Shown here: positions 1 through 8,417 of the stretch, in pieces
Layout of the letters: the number at the start of each line of letters is the position of its first letter
Numbering within the stretch: position 1 is the stretch's first letter
IMG/VR virus record: IMGVR_UViG_3300032289_001838
Span: 1-64,000 of that record
Strand: one strand, 5' to 3'
Length of the DNA: 64,000 nt
DNA from: a virus
Made by a program: the position numbers and the translations under genes
Notes under the pieces: generated by a model
Seen by the model: the letters and a program-made list of their open reading frames with translations, nothing else
Database searches by the model: none
What the model was told of the DNA's origin: nothing

Positions 1-2290
1 GTACCACTACTACCGCTTGTACCACTACTACCGCTTGTACCACTACTACCGCTTGTACCACTTGTGCCACTGCTTCCGCTTGTGCCACTACTACCATTAG
101 ATCCGCTTAAACCGCTACTACCACTGCTTCCGATTGTGCCACTACTACCATTAGATCCGCTTAAACCGCTACTACCACTGCTTCCGCTTGTGCCACTACT
201 ACCACTTGTGCCGCTACTACCATTTATACCTGAAGATCCGCTGCTTCCGTTGATTCCACTTGTGCCACTATTTCCACTTGTACCACTACTTCCACTTGTA
301 CCACTACTTCCGCTTGTACCACTGCTACCATTTGTACCACTGCTACCATTTGTACCGCTACTTCCGTTCGTACCACTGCTACCGTTGGTACCGCTTAAAC
401 CACTACTACCACTTGATCCAGAAGATCCGCTACTTCCTCTTGTACCGCTACTACCACTGGTGCCTAAAGATCCACTGGTCCCACTTGATCCGGTTAGTCC
501 ACTGATACCGGATGAACCAATTCCGCTTGTGCCACTACTACCGCCTGTTCCACTGGAACCATTGGATCCACTTAATCCACTGCTACCATGTGAACTACTT
601 GTTCCTGATGTTGTAGTCGTTCCACTTGTACCACTACTACCGCTACTTCCACTACTTCCACTTGTACCGCTACTTCCACTACTACCACTTGTGCCGCTAC
701 TACCACTTGTGCCGCTACTACCACTTGTGCCGCTACTACCATTGGATCCGCTTAATCCGCTGCTACCGCTACTTCCACTTGTACCACTACTTCCACTGAT
801 ACCGCTACTTCCACTGCTACCGCTACTTCCACTACTACCACTACTACCGCTACTTCCACTGCTACCGCTACTACCGCTTGTACCGATACTTCCATTGGTT
901 CCACTTAAACCGCTGCTACTGCTACTTCCACTTGTACCACTACTTCCACTTGTACCGCTACTTCCACTTGTACCACTACTACCATTGGATCCGCTTAATC
1001 CGCTGCTACCGCTACTTCCACTTGTACCACTACTACCATTGGATCCGCTTAATCCGCTGCTACCGCTACTTCCACTTGTACCGCTACTACCATTGGATCC
1101 GCTTAATCCGCTGCTACCGCTACTTCCACTTGTGCCGCTACTTCCACTTGTGCCGCTACTTCCGCTACTTCCGCTACTTCCGCTACTTCCGCTAGATCCG
1201 CTAGATCCGCTAGATCCGCTAGATCCGCTACTGCCGATACTACCGCTTGTACCACTACTTCCGCTAGATCCGCTGCTACCGCTACTTCCACTTGTGCCGC
1301 TACTTCCGCTACTTCCGCTAGATCCGCTAATTCCGCTACTGCCGATACCACCGCTTGTACCACTACTTCCACTTGTGCCGCTACTTCCGCTACTTCCGCT
1401 ACTTCCGCTACTTCCGCTACTTCCGCTACTTCCGCTAGATCCGCTGCTACCGCTACTTCCACTTGTGCCGCTACTTCCGCTACTTCCGCTAGATCCGCTA
1501 ATTCCGCTACTGCCGATACTACCGCTTGTACCACTACTTCCACTTGTACCGCTTGTACCACTACTTCCGCTAGATCCGCTAATTCCGCTACTTCCACTTG
1601 TGCCGCTACTTCCGCTACTTCCGCTACTTCCGCTACTTCCGCTACTTCCGCTACTTCCGCTACTGCCGATACTACCGCTTGTACCACTACTTCCGCTAGA
1701 TCCGCTAATTCCGCTACTGCCGATACTACCGCTTGTACCACTACTTCCGCTAGATCCGCTAATTCCGCTACTGCCGATACTACCGCTTGTACCACTACTT
1801 CCGCTAGATCCGCTACTGCCGATACTACCGCTTGTACCACTACTTCCACTTGTACCACTACTTCCACTTGTACCGCTACTACTGGCTATACCGCTGCTTC
1901 CAGATGAACCACTGGATCCACTTGATCCACTTGTACCGCTGCTACCATTGGTACCACTACTACCGTTAGTACCGCTAGAGCCGGCTGATCCACTGCTTCC
2001 ACTACTTCCACTACTACCACTTGATCCACTGCTTCCACTACTACCACTTGATTCACTAGATCCGCTTGTTCCAGTTGATCCATTTGTTCCAGCTGATCCA
2101 CTGCTACCGCTTGTACCGCCTCTTCCAGAACTTCCTCTTGTTCCTGTACTTCCGGACGTTCCAGATGATCCACTGGTACCACTACTACCACTTGATTCGC
2201 TAATTCCACTTGTTCCACTTGTACCACTACTACCGTTTGTACCACTTGTACCATATGTACCACTTACGCCGGATGTACCAATTTGACCAC
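1..2290 (-). repeat. Tandem Gly-X-Y-encoding repeat array
   Basis: The DNA under the collagen-like domain is a long degenerate tandem array of 9-base units, read on the minus strand as GGTAGTAGT, GGTACAAGC and GGAAGTAGC variants. Some higher-order blocks recur nearly exactly, for example around 1000-1110 and 1660-1800. All units are multiples of 9 bases, so unequal recombination would change fibre length without breaking the frame. The array also creates long spurious frames on both strands. Confidence 0.9.
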
Positions 2291-2804
2291 TTGATCCGCT
2301 TGAACCGGAAAATCCAGATGTACCAGATGAGCCAGCTGAACCAGATGTACCTGAAGTTCCATCGGATCCTGAGATTCCACTGGTACCATTTTGTCCGTTT
2401 GTTCCACTTTGACTTGGAGCGGGAGATGATCCAACTACGATTGCGTAACCACATTGGGGATTGCTAAACGTTAGTATACATGTATTGTTATTAACCAACT
2501 CTATATTTTCAGGTATAATCTGATTAAAATCATCATCGTATGCTTGTACTACGACTACGGCTGAGTCTAAATTATGATTAAAGGTCCAAACAGATGTAGG
2601 ATTATCACACGGAAATGCTTTATATACGCCAGATGAAGTACCTGAAGATTTACAAGATATCTCTAATTGAAGTGCCTCGATTATTTTAAGAAATGGCTTT
2701 AAACTGGCATCTTGTATACCAGATCTAGCTTTTTTATAATCCTTAATTGCGTTGGTTAACAAACACGCACTTGGTGGACATATATTATGATTACAACTCG
2801 ACAT
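1..2804 (-). CDS. Collagen-like fibre protein, partial (C-terminus outside window)
   Basis: An open frame starts at the ATG at 2804 and runs off the left edge, so at least 934 residues are present. Residues 1 to about 134 form a globular head that includes SVWTFNHNLDSAVVVVQAYD, a beta-sandwich segment of the kind found in phage fibre and appendage proteins. After this, Gly occurs at every third position for about 800 residues (GTSGSS, GSSGTS), with X and Y almost always Ser, Thr, Asn or Ala and essentially no proline. This predicts a collagen-type triple helix forming a long thin fibre. It lies directly downstream of neck genes 13-14-15, so it is probably a virion appendage such as a whisker or side fibre. 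The Ser/Thr density makes it a plausible target of the O-glycosyltransferases at 32-39 kb; this is inference. The adsorption target is unknown. Confidence 0.85.
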   Translation of the reverse strand, partial: MSSCNHNICPPSACLLTNAIKDYKKARSGIQDASLKPFLKIIEALQLEISCKSSGTSSGVYKAFPCDNPTSVWTFNHNLDSAVVVVQAYDDDFNQIIPENIELVNNNTCILTFSNPQCGYAIVVGSSPAPSQSGTNGQNGTSGISGSDGTSGTSGSAGSSGTSGFSGSSGSSGQIGTSGVSGTYGTSGTNGSSGTSGTSGISESSGSSGTSGSSGTSGSTGTRGSSGRGGTSGSSGSAGTNGSTGTSGSSESSGSSGSSGSSGSSGSSGSSGSAGSSGTNGSSGTNGSSGTSGSSGSSGSSGSSGIASSSGTSGSSGTSGSSGTSGSIGSSGSSGSSGTSGSIGSSGISGSSGSSGTSGSIGSSGISGSSGSSGTSGSIGSSGSSGSSGSSGSSGSSGSSGTSGSSGISGSSGSSGTSGTSGSSGTSGSIGSSGISGSSGSSGSSGTSGSSGSSGSSGSSGSSGSSGSSGSSGSSGTSGSSGTSGGIGSSGISGSSGSSGSSGTSGSSGSSGSSGSSGTSGSIGSSGSSGSSGSSGSSGSSGSSGSSGSSGTSGSSGTSGSSGSSGLSGSNGSSGTSGSSGSSGLSGSNGSSGTSGSSGSSGLSGSNGSSGTSGSSGTSGSSGTSGSSSSSGLSGTNGSIGTSGSSGSSGSSGSSGSSGSSGSSGSSGISGSSGTSGSSGSSGLSGSNGSSGTSGSSGTSGSSGTSGSSGSSGTSGSSGSSGSSGTSGTTTTSGTSSSHGSSGLSGSNGSSGTGGSSGTSGIGSSGISGLTGSSGTSGSLGTSGSSGTRGSSGSSGSSGSSGLSGTNGSSGTNGSSGTNGSSGTNGSSGTSGSSGTSGSSGTSGNSGTSGINGSSGSSGINGSSGTSGSSGTSGSSGSSGLSGSNGSSGTIGSSGSSGLSGSNGSSGTSGSSGTSGTSGSSGTSGSSGTSGSSG

Positions 2805-2808
2805 TTGT

Positions 2809-2816
2809 TATAAATA
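2809..2816 (-). promoter_or_regulatory. TATTTATA element 4 nt before the fibre gene
   Basis: TATTTATA reads on the coding strand and ends four bases before the ATG at 2804. It is one of a set with the same spacing and is proposed to be the -10 element of a late promoter giving a leaderless message. Confidence 0.45.
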
Positions 2817-2868
2817 TAAGAGAATTACTGTTTAAAAAAACATTATATTTTATATATATCAATAACGA

Positions 2869-4272
2869 TTATGGATTAAATAGTGATATTGGAATTCTTC
2901 TCCATTGACCCGTGCTATAAATATAAAAATAACTACCATCATAACTCATCCATCCATCTTCTCCATAATCATTTGATTGATATGGCACTTGATGATAGAA
3001 TTTATCAGGAAATCTTTGAAATATTCTAAAAGCGGTATTTATAGGTCTTTTATTAGCTGTAGTATATATAGGATTGCCATTGCAATCATATCCGCTTATA
3101 TATGTTTGACTACTATAGTCATAATCAAATGTTGATATTTCTCTTTTTAACCACCCAGCGGGATATTGATATACGTAGATATATTTACTATCATAAGCTA
3201 ACCAACCATTTTCTCCATAATCAGTAATAGATTTTGGAGCCGGATGAAACATAGATTTAATAACATTTCCAGTTGGTATTTTATTATAACCGTCGAGATT
3301 TGTTACCGTATTTGGTTTTAATTCCATTGTTCCCTGACCAGTTACATCAACGTAGTCAGATGGTTTATCTTTAAGATTACTATTATCTTGATTTTGGACG
3401 GATTGTATGTTATGAGTAATAGATGCCATTTCAGAAGCACTCGCTACTGCATTTTCTTGCGTTACTATTTTTCTAACTGTAAACAATTTCTGAGTAGTAT
3501 TTTTGATACCATCCATGCTTGTGCTATAATTTTCATTGAGTAGATAAGCATTAACATTTAAATCAAATGTAGTTTTAACGTTACGATCTTCTCCTTCATT
3601 TACTTCTTGTTCGACGCTATAGCTATCAATTCTAGCTCTAAACTTAAATCTTTCACGATCTCCCCAATAATCTTTAACCGCGTAATTAATTTGTTCAATT
3701 AATTTATTGTTTTGATCCACATAATCAGTCCAAATAATACATTCGTATGTTACAACAACGTGAGTTGGCAAACTTACACTGAATATTTGTTTAGTTGGTT
3801 TGCTAGGAAATGATCCTTTATTTAACAAATCGAATCTATCGTATTTATTCTTTTGAGAATAATTCATGATAGTTTCATAGTTTAAATAACGATTGAATGT
3901 CATTAAATCCTTATTATTCTCCACACTTTTTCTACGAATCATAAAAGCTGGCAACAATATTTTTCCTTGATTATCTCTGATATGACCGTACTTTTTGACA
4001 GCAAACCATCTTTCTGGACTTCCATAAATAATAGGCACTTTAACAACTTCGCCATTATCGGATACTTGTAACTTTAATTGATCGGATAAAGTTGACATGA
4101 TAGCTGTATCAACGTCCAATAAAGTGATAGTTACATTTTTTTCTTTATCTGTATCACGGCGAACAGCATTAGCTCTATTATAATACTTTTTGACATCCGA
4201 TTGATTTGCATTTTTCTCAATTGGATTTGGAGCTTGGTTTGGATTTGCTATATTATTTGGTCCCCATGCCAT
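2869..4272 (-). CDS. gp15-like tail terminator / sheath-stabiliser protein with C-terminal WxY modules
   Basis: The first 300 residues fit the T4 gp15 layout: VPIIYGSPERWFAVKK, then a segment with VVVTYECIIWTDYVDQNNK and IEQINYAVKDYWG. In T4, gp15 caps the tail tube and sheath and joins tail to head. This copy has 467 residues against 272 in T4. The extra C-terminus carries two copies of a module with core YGENGWLAYDSKYIYVYQ (about residues 348-378 and 434-465), each ending in a Trp-Arg/Lys pair. The same module is in the protein at 54927-56819. It follows gp13-like and gp14-like genes with 3-base gaps, the T4 neck order. The gp15 assignment rests on layout and motif memory, not an alignment. 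Confidence 0.65.
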   Translation of the reverse strand: MAWGPNNIANPNQAPNPIEKNANQSDVKKYYNRANAVRRDTDKEKNVTITLLDVDTAIMSTLSDQLKLQVSDNGEVVKVPIIYGSPERWFAVKKYGHIRDNQGKILLPAFMIRRKSVENNKDLMTFNRYLNYETIMNYSQKNKYDRFDLLNKGSFPSKPTKQIFSVSLPTHVVVTYECIIWTDYVDQNNKLIEQINYAVKDYWGDRERFKFRARIDSYSVEQEVNEGEDRNVKTTFDLNVNAYLLNENYSTSMDGIKNTTQKLFTVRKIVTQENAVASASEMASITHNIQSVQNQDNSNLKDKPSDYVDVTGQGTMELKPNTVTNLDGYNKIPTGNVIKSMFHPAPKSITDYGENGWLAYDSKYIYVYQYPAGWLKREISTFDYDYSSQTYISGYDCNGNPIYTTANKRPINTAFRIFQRFPDKFYHQVPYQSNDYGEDGWMSYDGSYFYIYSTGQWRRIPISLFNP

Positions 4273-4275
4273 AAA

Positions 4276-4848
4276 TTATGTTTGTCTTTCTACCAGATTT
4301 AGTTTACTTAGTCTTGTATAGTGAGTATTAACAATTAAACTCCAAGACTTATCAGGATGACCGCCTAAAAATTGTTCTTGTACAACATTATCGATTTCAT
4401 AATAACGTTCATTATAAAGTACCAAATCTCCAATTTCTGGAAAAAAGTTCGTAATAATACAGTCACGTTCTCTGAATCTATAAACAATGTCTTGTTTTCT
4501 ATCCGGACCATATCCTTGTGACCCATCTGCGGATATATCTTCACGTTGAATCAAAGCGGACATATTAATGCCTGGATAAAATATTTTGCCTTTTTCACTA
4601 CTACTTTCTCCGTAGATATTAACCACAGTTTCATAAGTAGCAATTTTGAATAACTGCACGACGTTTTCAATGATATCTCCAACCAATTCAGCGTTAACAG
4701 ATCCCAATAAATTTATATCTCTTGGAGAAAAATATCTACCAGGAGAATAGTTGTTGTTATATATACCAACGTCCTTTCTTCCATTTGTCCAATACTGAGG
4801 AAAAGATGGGTTTTGTTTTGGATATTGTGGTGTGGTTGGGGCTGCCAT
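4276..4848 (-). CDS. gp14-like neck protein
   Basis: This 190-residue protein lies between gp13-like and gp15-like genes with 3-base gaps on both sides. The segment CIITNFFPEIGDLVLYNERY, followed by EIDNVV, resembles neck protein gp14 of marine T4-like phages, where a similar stretch describes the joint between portal and tail. T4 gp14 has 256 residues, so this is a compact form. In T4, gp13 and gp14 complete the filled head and make the collar to which the tail docks. The N-terminus is rich in Pro and Gln and is probably flexible. Assignment relies on gene order plus partial motif resemblance. Confidence 0.6.
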   Translation of the reverse strand: MAAPTTPQYPKQNPSFPQYWTNGRKDVGIYNNNYSPGRYFSPRDINLLGSVNAELVGDIIENVVQLFKIATYETVVNIYGESSSEKGKIFYPGINMSALIQREDISADGSQGYGPDRKQDIVYRFRERDCIITNFFPEIGDLVLYNERYYEIDNVVQEQFLGGHPDKSWSLIVNTHYTRLSKLNLVERQT

Positions 4849-4851
4849 AAA

Positions 4852-6075
4852 TTATCCAATATAAATATGCAAAGGTACGCGAGATAACATTTTTTGCATC
4901 TCGTCGCTTTCCTTACCTTTATTTTCCAATTGATTTACACGTAACGTCTTCTCCAACATATCTCTTAATTTTTCAAGCAGTGTATCCTTTTCTTCTTTAG
5001 CTTCGGCACGTAATTCCGCACCATCAAGAGTTACTTCTCCGCCAGGTATTGGTACGGTAGTATATTTTTGAAGAATACGACCCAAAGTTTCTTTACATAA
5101 CGCTAGAAAATACTTTTTAATCCATTGTTTACCCGGTTGATTTATTTTGCAATATGTACAATATTCATATGGTACATCACTTGGATCGCTTATATATTGA
5201 TAACGAGAACCACTGAAGAAATTTGTAATATCACGTTCACTTTCAACGATATAGTCGATATAAAGTTTAAAAGTATCGGTTGGAATAGGAAATATTCTCA
5301 ACTTATTATTGCCAAGAATTTCAAAACTATAGCTACTCTTACGAACCATGTCGTTAAATTCAATAGCTTGTACACGTTCCAAATCTTCGAATATAGGAGT
5401 CATCAAGAACTGAGTTGCTGGACTATATGCACTAAATCCCATTTCACTCAATACGTTACTGTAACTCATACCTGTCATACTAAATGGGTCATAAATACGA
5501 GCGATTGCTGGAGGACGTTGATGGAAAACTCTTTTAACTTCAATACGAGAACCTGTTAAATGTTCGATATCTTTTCCAATCAAAATATTCAAATCGTAAA
5601 CTTGATTTGTGTGAGCTGGATTTGCGCTGCCTGTTATACTAATATAGTTTCTTTTTACTTCATATTCACCACCTACAAGAGCTTCTGCTCCATATTGTTT
5701 ACTTAATTGTACAACAAATGGTAATCCGGTACTCTTCATACCTAAACCGGTTAAATTATCATATTTTGATTGTGGTAAACCCTGTAAAGAAACAAGATTG
5801 TTTACAATGTTAAATTCGTTGATTACGCGATTATATTCAAGAACGGATTCTTCAAAACAGGCGTAGAAATTAACATCGATCATTTCAATGTCGATGATAG
5901 GATATCCTAGACGTTTTGCAGCCCACATCGCGCTGCTACTACAATCATTTTCAAATGTGGTTTCTCCGCCACTACACGTTTCGTCCAGATAATAACCAAA
6001 TGGTACACTTCCAGTGGTAACACTGCTACCACTTCCAGGCCATCTTACCCGATCAGCATCTAAATTAGCACTCAT
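4852..6075 (-). CDS. gp13-like neck / head-completion protein
   Basis: The segment SSAMWAAKRLGYPIIDIEM followed by YACFEESVLEYNRVINEFN matches the N-terminal region of T4-type neck protein gp13, which binds the portal after packaging. A charged helix rich in Glu and Lys (about residues 350-395) closes the protein. It has 407 residues against 309 in T4. It is the first gene of the 13-14-15 block and begins with ATG four bases after a TATTTATA element, so the three neck genes probably start a transcript here. No catalytic motifs are present, and the role is structural. Confidence 0.65.
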   Translation of the reverse strand: MSANLDADRVRWPGSGSSVTTGSVPFGYYLDETCSGGETTFENDCSSSAMWAAKRLGYPIIDIEMIDVNFYACFEESVLEYNRVINEFNIVNNLVSLQGLPQSKYDNLTGLGMKSTGLPFVVQLSKQYGAEALVGGEYEVKRNYISITGSANPAHTNQVYDLNILIGKDIEHLTGSRIEVKRVFHQRPPAIARIYDPFSMTGMSYSNVLSEMGFSAYSPATQFLMTPIFEDLERVQAIEFNDMVRKSSYSFEILGNNKLRIFPIPTDTFKLYIDYIVESERDITNFFSGSRYQYISDPSDVPYEYCTYCKINQPGKQWIKKYFLALCKETLGRILQKYTTVPIPGGEVTLDGAELRAEAKEEKDTLLEKLRDMLEKTLRVNQLENKGKESDEMQKMLSRVPLHIYIG

Positions 6076-6079
6076 TAAT

Positions 6080-6087
6080 TATAAATA
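6080..6087 (-). promoter_or_regulatory. TATTTATA element 4 nt before the neck operon
   Basis: TATTTATA reads on the coding strand and ends four bases before the gp13-like start at 6075. The spacing is the same as at 2809, 7365, 16239 and 26628. Proposed late promoter. Confidence 0.45.
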
Positions 6088-6114
6088 TCTCAAACGTGAG
6101 ATAATACAACTAAA

Positions 6115-7266
6115 TTAGTGGATTAATAACCAAGTACCTACTACATCCGCTCTGTTTGCGCTTTCGTCACCATCGCCTGGTTTAACTATAACATTCCACT
6201 TTGGTTCTTTTCCAGCTGGAATTACTTTCATTTCGTCATAGGTAATGATACTATCTTTTGGAACTCCATATTTTGCGGATAATTTATCTTTCAATGTATC
6301 TATAGCCTCAGGAGATTTAAATTGAATTTTACCGTCCTGATCTTTTATTAGTTTACCCTTTGCATCTTTCAAAATCAAATCGGTAAACATTGGCTTTGGA
6401 ACTACAGTAGAATGTTTAGTGCTCTTTGGTTGGATTTGTTTTTCTTGGTCCGGAGTAGCACCCATACTAAAATTCATCTTGAAATTATTAGGTTTGTTTC
6501 CAGTTGCTACGCCTGCCATTTTTGTATACGCATAAAAATCAACTTGAGGAAACTTTCTAGCAACACTATAAGCTAAATCAACATAATCCGGACTGAAAAA
6601 ATCACCTGCATCATGCCATCTAACAACTACTTTAGCTCCTTTTTTAGCAAACTTATCCACTTCGGTTTGTATTTCAGATTCTAACTTTGCTTTAAATCCC
6701 TGTGGATCGTTCAACAAAAAGTTTAACACTTTGGTTTGTGACATCGAACTTGCTTTCCATTGCACATACCCACCTTTTTTAGCATAACAATATACTTTAC
6801 AAGCACCTGCTCCGGGACACGTATCCACTACAATAAAATCACCGGTTTTTTCATTTACAGCCAATCCTTTTAATGCTGGTAAACCTATATTATAATATTG
6901 TGCAGTTTCCCCACCGCTGTGTGTAATCTTTTCGTTTTGTTTTAATAACTTTGTAGGGCGAGTAATAATTGCTGCTTTTAATTTATCAAGATCAAACTTA
7001 CGGTCGTTTTCGTCTTTAATCTCAATATTACCTCTGTGTACATAAGGCATTGTATACTTATCTAATTTTGTCTTTTTGCCGTCAGCTGTTTTTGCAAGAT
7101 AAGCTTGCATTTCATCTGGACTCATTGTACGAGTCATGGCGCCCAACATATCAGCTTCGTCTAAACCAGAAGAATTGACAAATTGATCTAGGGTCATTAT
7201 ACTATCGGATGGCAATCCCATCCCCTCGTACATTTTAACTTCTGTTAATAAATCGATAAATTTCAT
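6115..7266 (-). CDS. GP88-family protein with capsid-targeting-like N-terminus
   Basis: This 383-residue protein has a Cys cluster CPGAGACKVYCYAKKGG at about residue 150, then RWHDAGDFFSPDYVDLAYS at about 215 and FYAYTKM. These match my memory of the 'gene product 88' family of phage proteins, whose biochemical function I cannot name. The CX5CX3C spacing suggests a bound metal or iron-sulfur cluster, but it is not the standard radical-SAM CX3CX2C. The N-terminus MKFIDLLTEV fits the pattern M-x-x-x-x-L-L-x-E shared with other head-region proteins here, so it may be packaged in the capsid and clipped after Glu. It lies between the neck genes and the divergent plus-strand island. Confidence 0.6.
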   Translation of the reverse strand: MKFIDLLTEVKMYEGMGLPSDSIMTLDQFVNSSGLDEADMLGAMTRTMSPDEMQAYLAKTADGKKTKLDKYTMPYVHRGNIEIKDENDRKFDLDKLKAAIITRPTKLLKQNEKITHSGGETAQYYNIGLPALKGLAVNEKTGDFIVVDTCPGAGACKVYCYAKKGGYVQWKASSMSQTKVLNFLLNDPQGFKAKLESEIQTEVDKFAKKGAKVVVRWHDAGDFFSPDYVDLAYSVARKFPQVDFYAYTKMAGVATGNKPNNFKMNFSMGATPDQEKQIQPKSTKHSTVVPKPMFTDLILKDAKGKLIKDQDGKIQFKSPEAIDTLKDKLSAKYGVPKDSIITYDEMKVIPAGKEPKWNVIVKPGDGDESANRADVVGTWLLIH

Positions 7267-7364
7267 ATGTGTTTTGTTATTCTTACTTTTAAATTATCCG
7301 TGCCTTTTATTACACGATAATATGTTTCTTTAGGTATAAATATTGATTTTATTATAAAATGTAA

Positions 7365-7372
7365 TATTTATA
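7365..7372 (+). promoter_or_regulatory. TATTTATA element 4 nt before the lipoprotein gene
   Basis: TATTTATA on the plus strand ends four bases before the ATG at 7377, matching the spacing seen on minus-strand genes. The element therefore follows gene direction and is not a strand-composition effect. Proposed late promoter for the plus-strand island. Confidence 0.45.
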
Positions 7373-7376
7373 TTAT

Positions 7377-8342
7377 ATGAACTACAAAAATCAACTTTTT
7401 TATTCCATCGTAATATTAATACTAACCGGTTGTATTTCCTCCGAAGTTAAATCCGCAAAACAAGTTACAGTGGCACAAGATGCGGTTGCTAAACAAGAAG
7501 CCAAATTAGACGATACAATGGTTGAATTGGAAAAAATAGAAAAAGGCAAACGAGTGCAAACATCGTCTTTATCTATAGGTATTCAACACTCTTTGAGTCA
7601 AGTAACAAATGCACCGGTACAAGTTGATACTGCTAAATCATTAAATGAACGTGTCATTTCTATAGTGGGTTCTCCGCATATAGATGAAATCAAACGTATC
7701 AAAGCTACCGTTGATTTATTGAATAGTCAAGTTGCTGAAGAAAGAAAGAAAGGCGATCAGTTGTTATCACAACGTGATGAAATTATAAATAAATTGCAAA
7801 AAGAAAAGTCTGCTTTAAAAGAAAGGTATGATGATGAACTCTGGCAAATGACCGATAAAGCAAAAGAAATTGCAAAAGAAGCAGATCAAAGCAAAGCTAC
7901 TCTTGATGCTATGAGTGGTATGTTTGGTCTTAACGCTGTATTTTGGGGATTAAAGAAGTTCTTTATTAGTGCAATGACCGCAATTATTATATTTGTTGTT
8001 GTATTCGTTTTGTTAAGAATATTGGCAAGTGTACATCCAGCAGCGGGTGCAGCATTTAGTATATTCAATATGATTGGTTCTGGATTATTAAGTTTGGTTA
8101 AAGCATTAACACCAAAAGCATTTGAATTGGCTAATTTTACTTCAAAAGACAAAGTTGATGAATTCAAGTCTCCACTTGTTAAAATAGTTGATGTAATTCA
8201 AGAACTAAAAGAAAAACAAAAAGAATCCCCAGACAAAATATATCCATTGAATGATGTATTGAAAAGATTTGATAAAGAAATGGATAGTTCTGAAAAAGAA
8301 TTGATTGATGATATTTTAAAAGAACAAAAATGGATTAAATAA
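7377..8342 (+). CDS. Envelope lipoprotein with coiled coil and membrane helices
   Basis: The N-terminus is a short lipoprotein signal: a hydrophobic stretch, then the lipobox LTGC with Cys at residue 19. Residues about 25-65 and 95-170 are charged and heptad-like (coiled coil). A strong membrane helix follows at about 195-217 (IIIFVVVFVLLRIL), with a second hydrophobic stretch at about 222-242 and a charged 80-residue tail. A lipid anchor plus a distal membrane helix resembles single-protein spanins, which bridge outer and inner membranes, but 321 residues is much longer than the classical example. It is the first gene of a same-strand group with an MscS-like protein and a cyclase, suggesting an envelope sensor or anchor. 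No family was recognised. Confidence 0.6.
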   Translation: MNYKNQLFYSIVILILTGCISSEVKSAKQVTVAQDAVAKQEAKLDDTMVELEKIEKGKRVQTSSLSIGIQHSLSQVTNAPVQVDTAKSLNERVISIVGSPHIDEIKRIKATVDLLNSQVAEERKKGDQLLSQRDEIINKLQKEKSALKERYDDELWQMTDKAKEIAKEADQSKATLDAMSGMFGLNAVFWGLKKFFISAMTAIIIFVVVFVLLRILASVHPAAGAAFSIFNMIGSGLLSLVKALTPKAFELANFTSKDKVDEFKSPLVKIVDVIQELKEKQKESPDKIYPLNDVLKRFDKEMDSSEKELIDDILKEQKWIK

Positions 8343-8417
8343 ATTAATATTAATATTTATTATATAATTGTTTTAGATTGTTAACTAGTGTTATGTGTTA
8401 ATAAACTAAATACGATT

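Noticed and set aside
64-2286. Long plus-strand frame rich in Pro-Leu (MPLLPLVPLLPL...) and similar long frames on both strands.
   Set aside because: It is the mirror image of the Gly-X-Y repeats; the minus frame has a proper N-terminal domain and start, and is continuous to the window edge.
1-2300. Possible CRISPR or satellite array.
   Set aside because: Repeats are contiguous 9-base units in coding frame without spacers; they encode collagen-like residues.
8388-8417. GTG start extending the MscS-like protein by ten residues.
   Set aside because: The extension (MLCVNKLNTI) adds nothing recognisable and ATG at 8418 is closer to the domain; left as alternative only.
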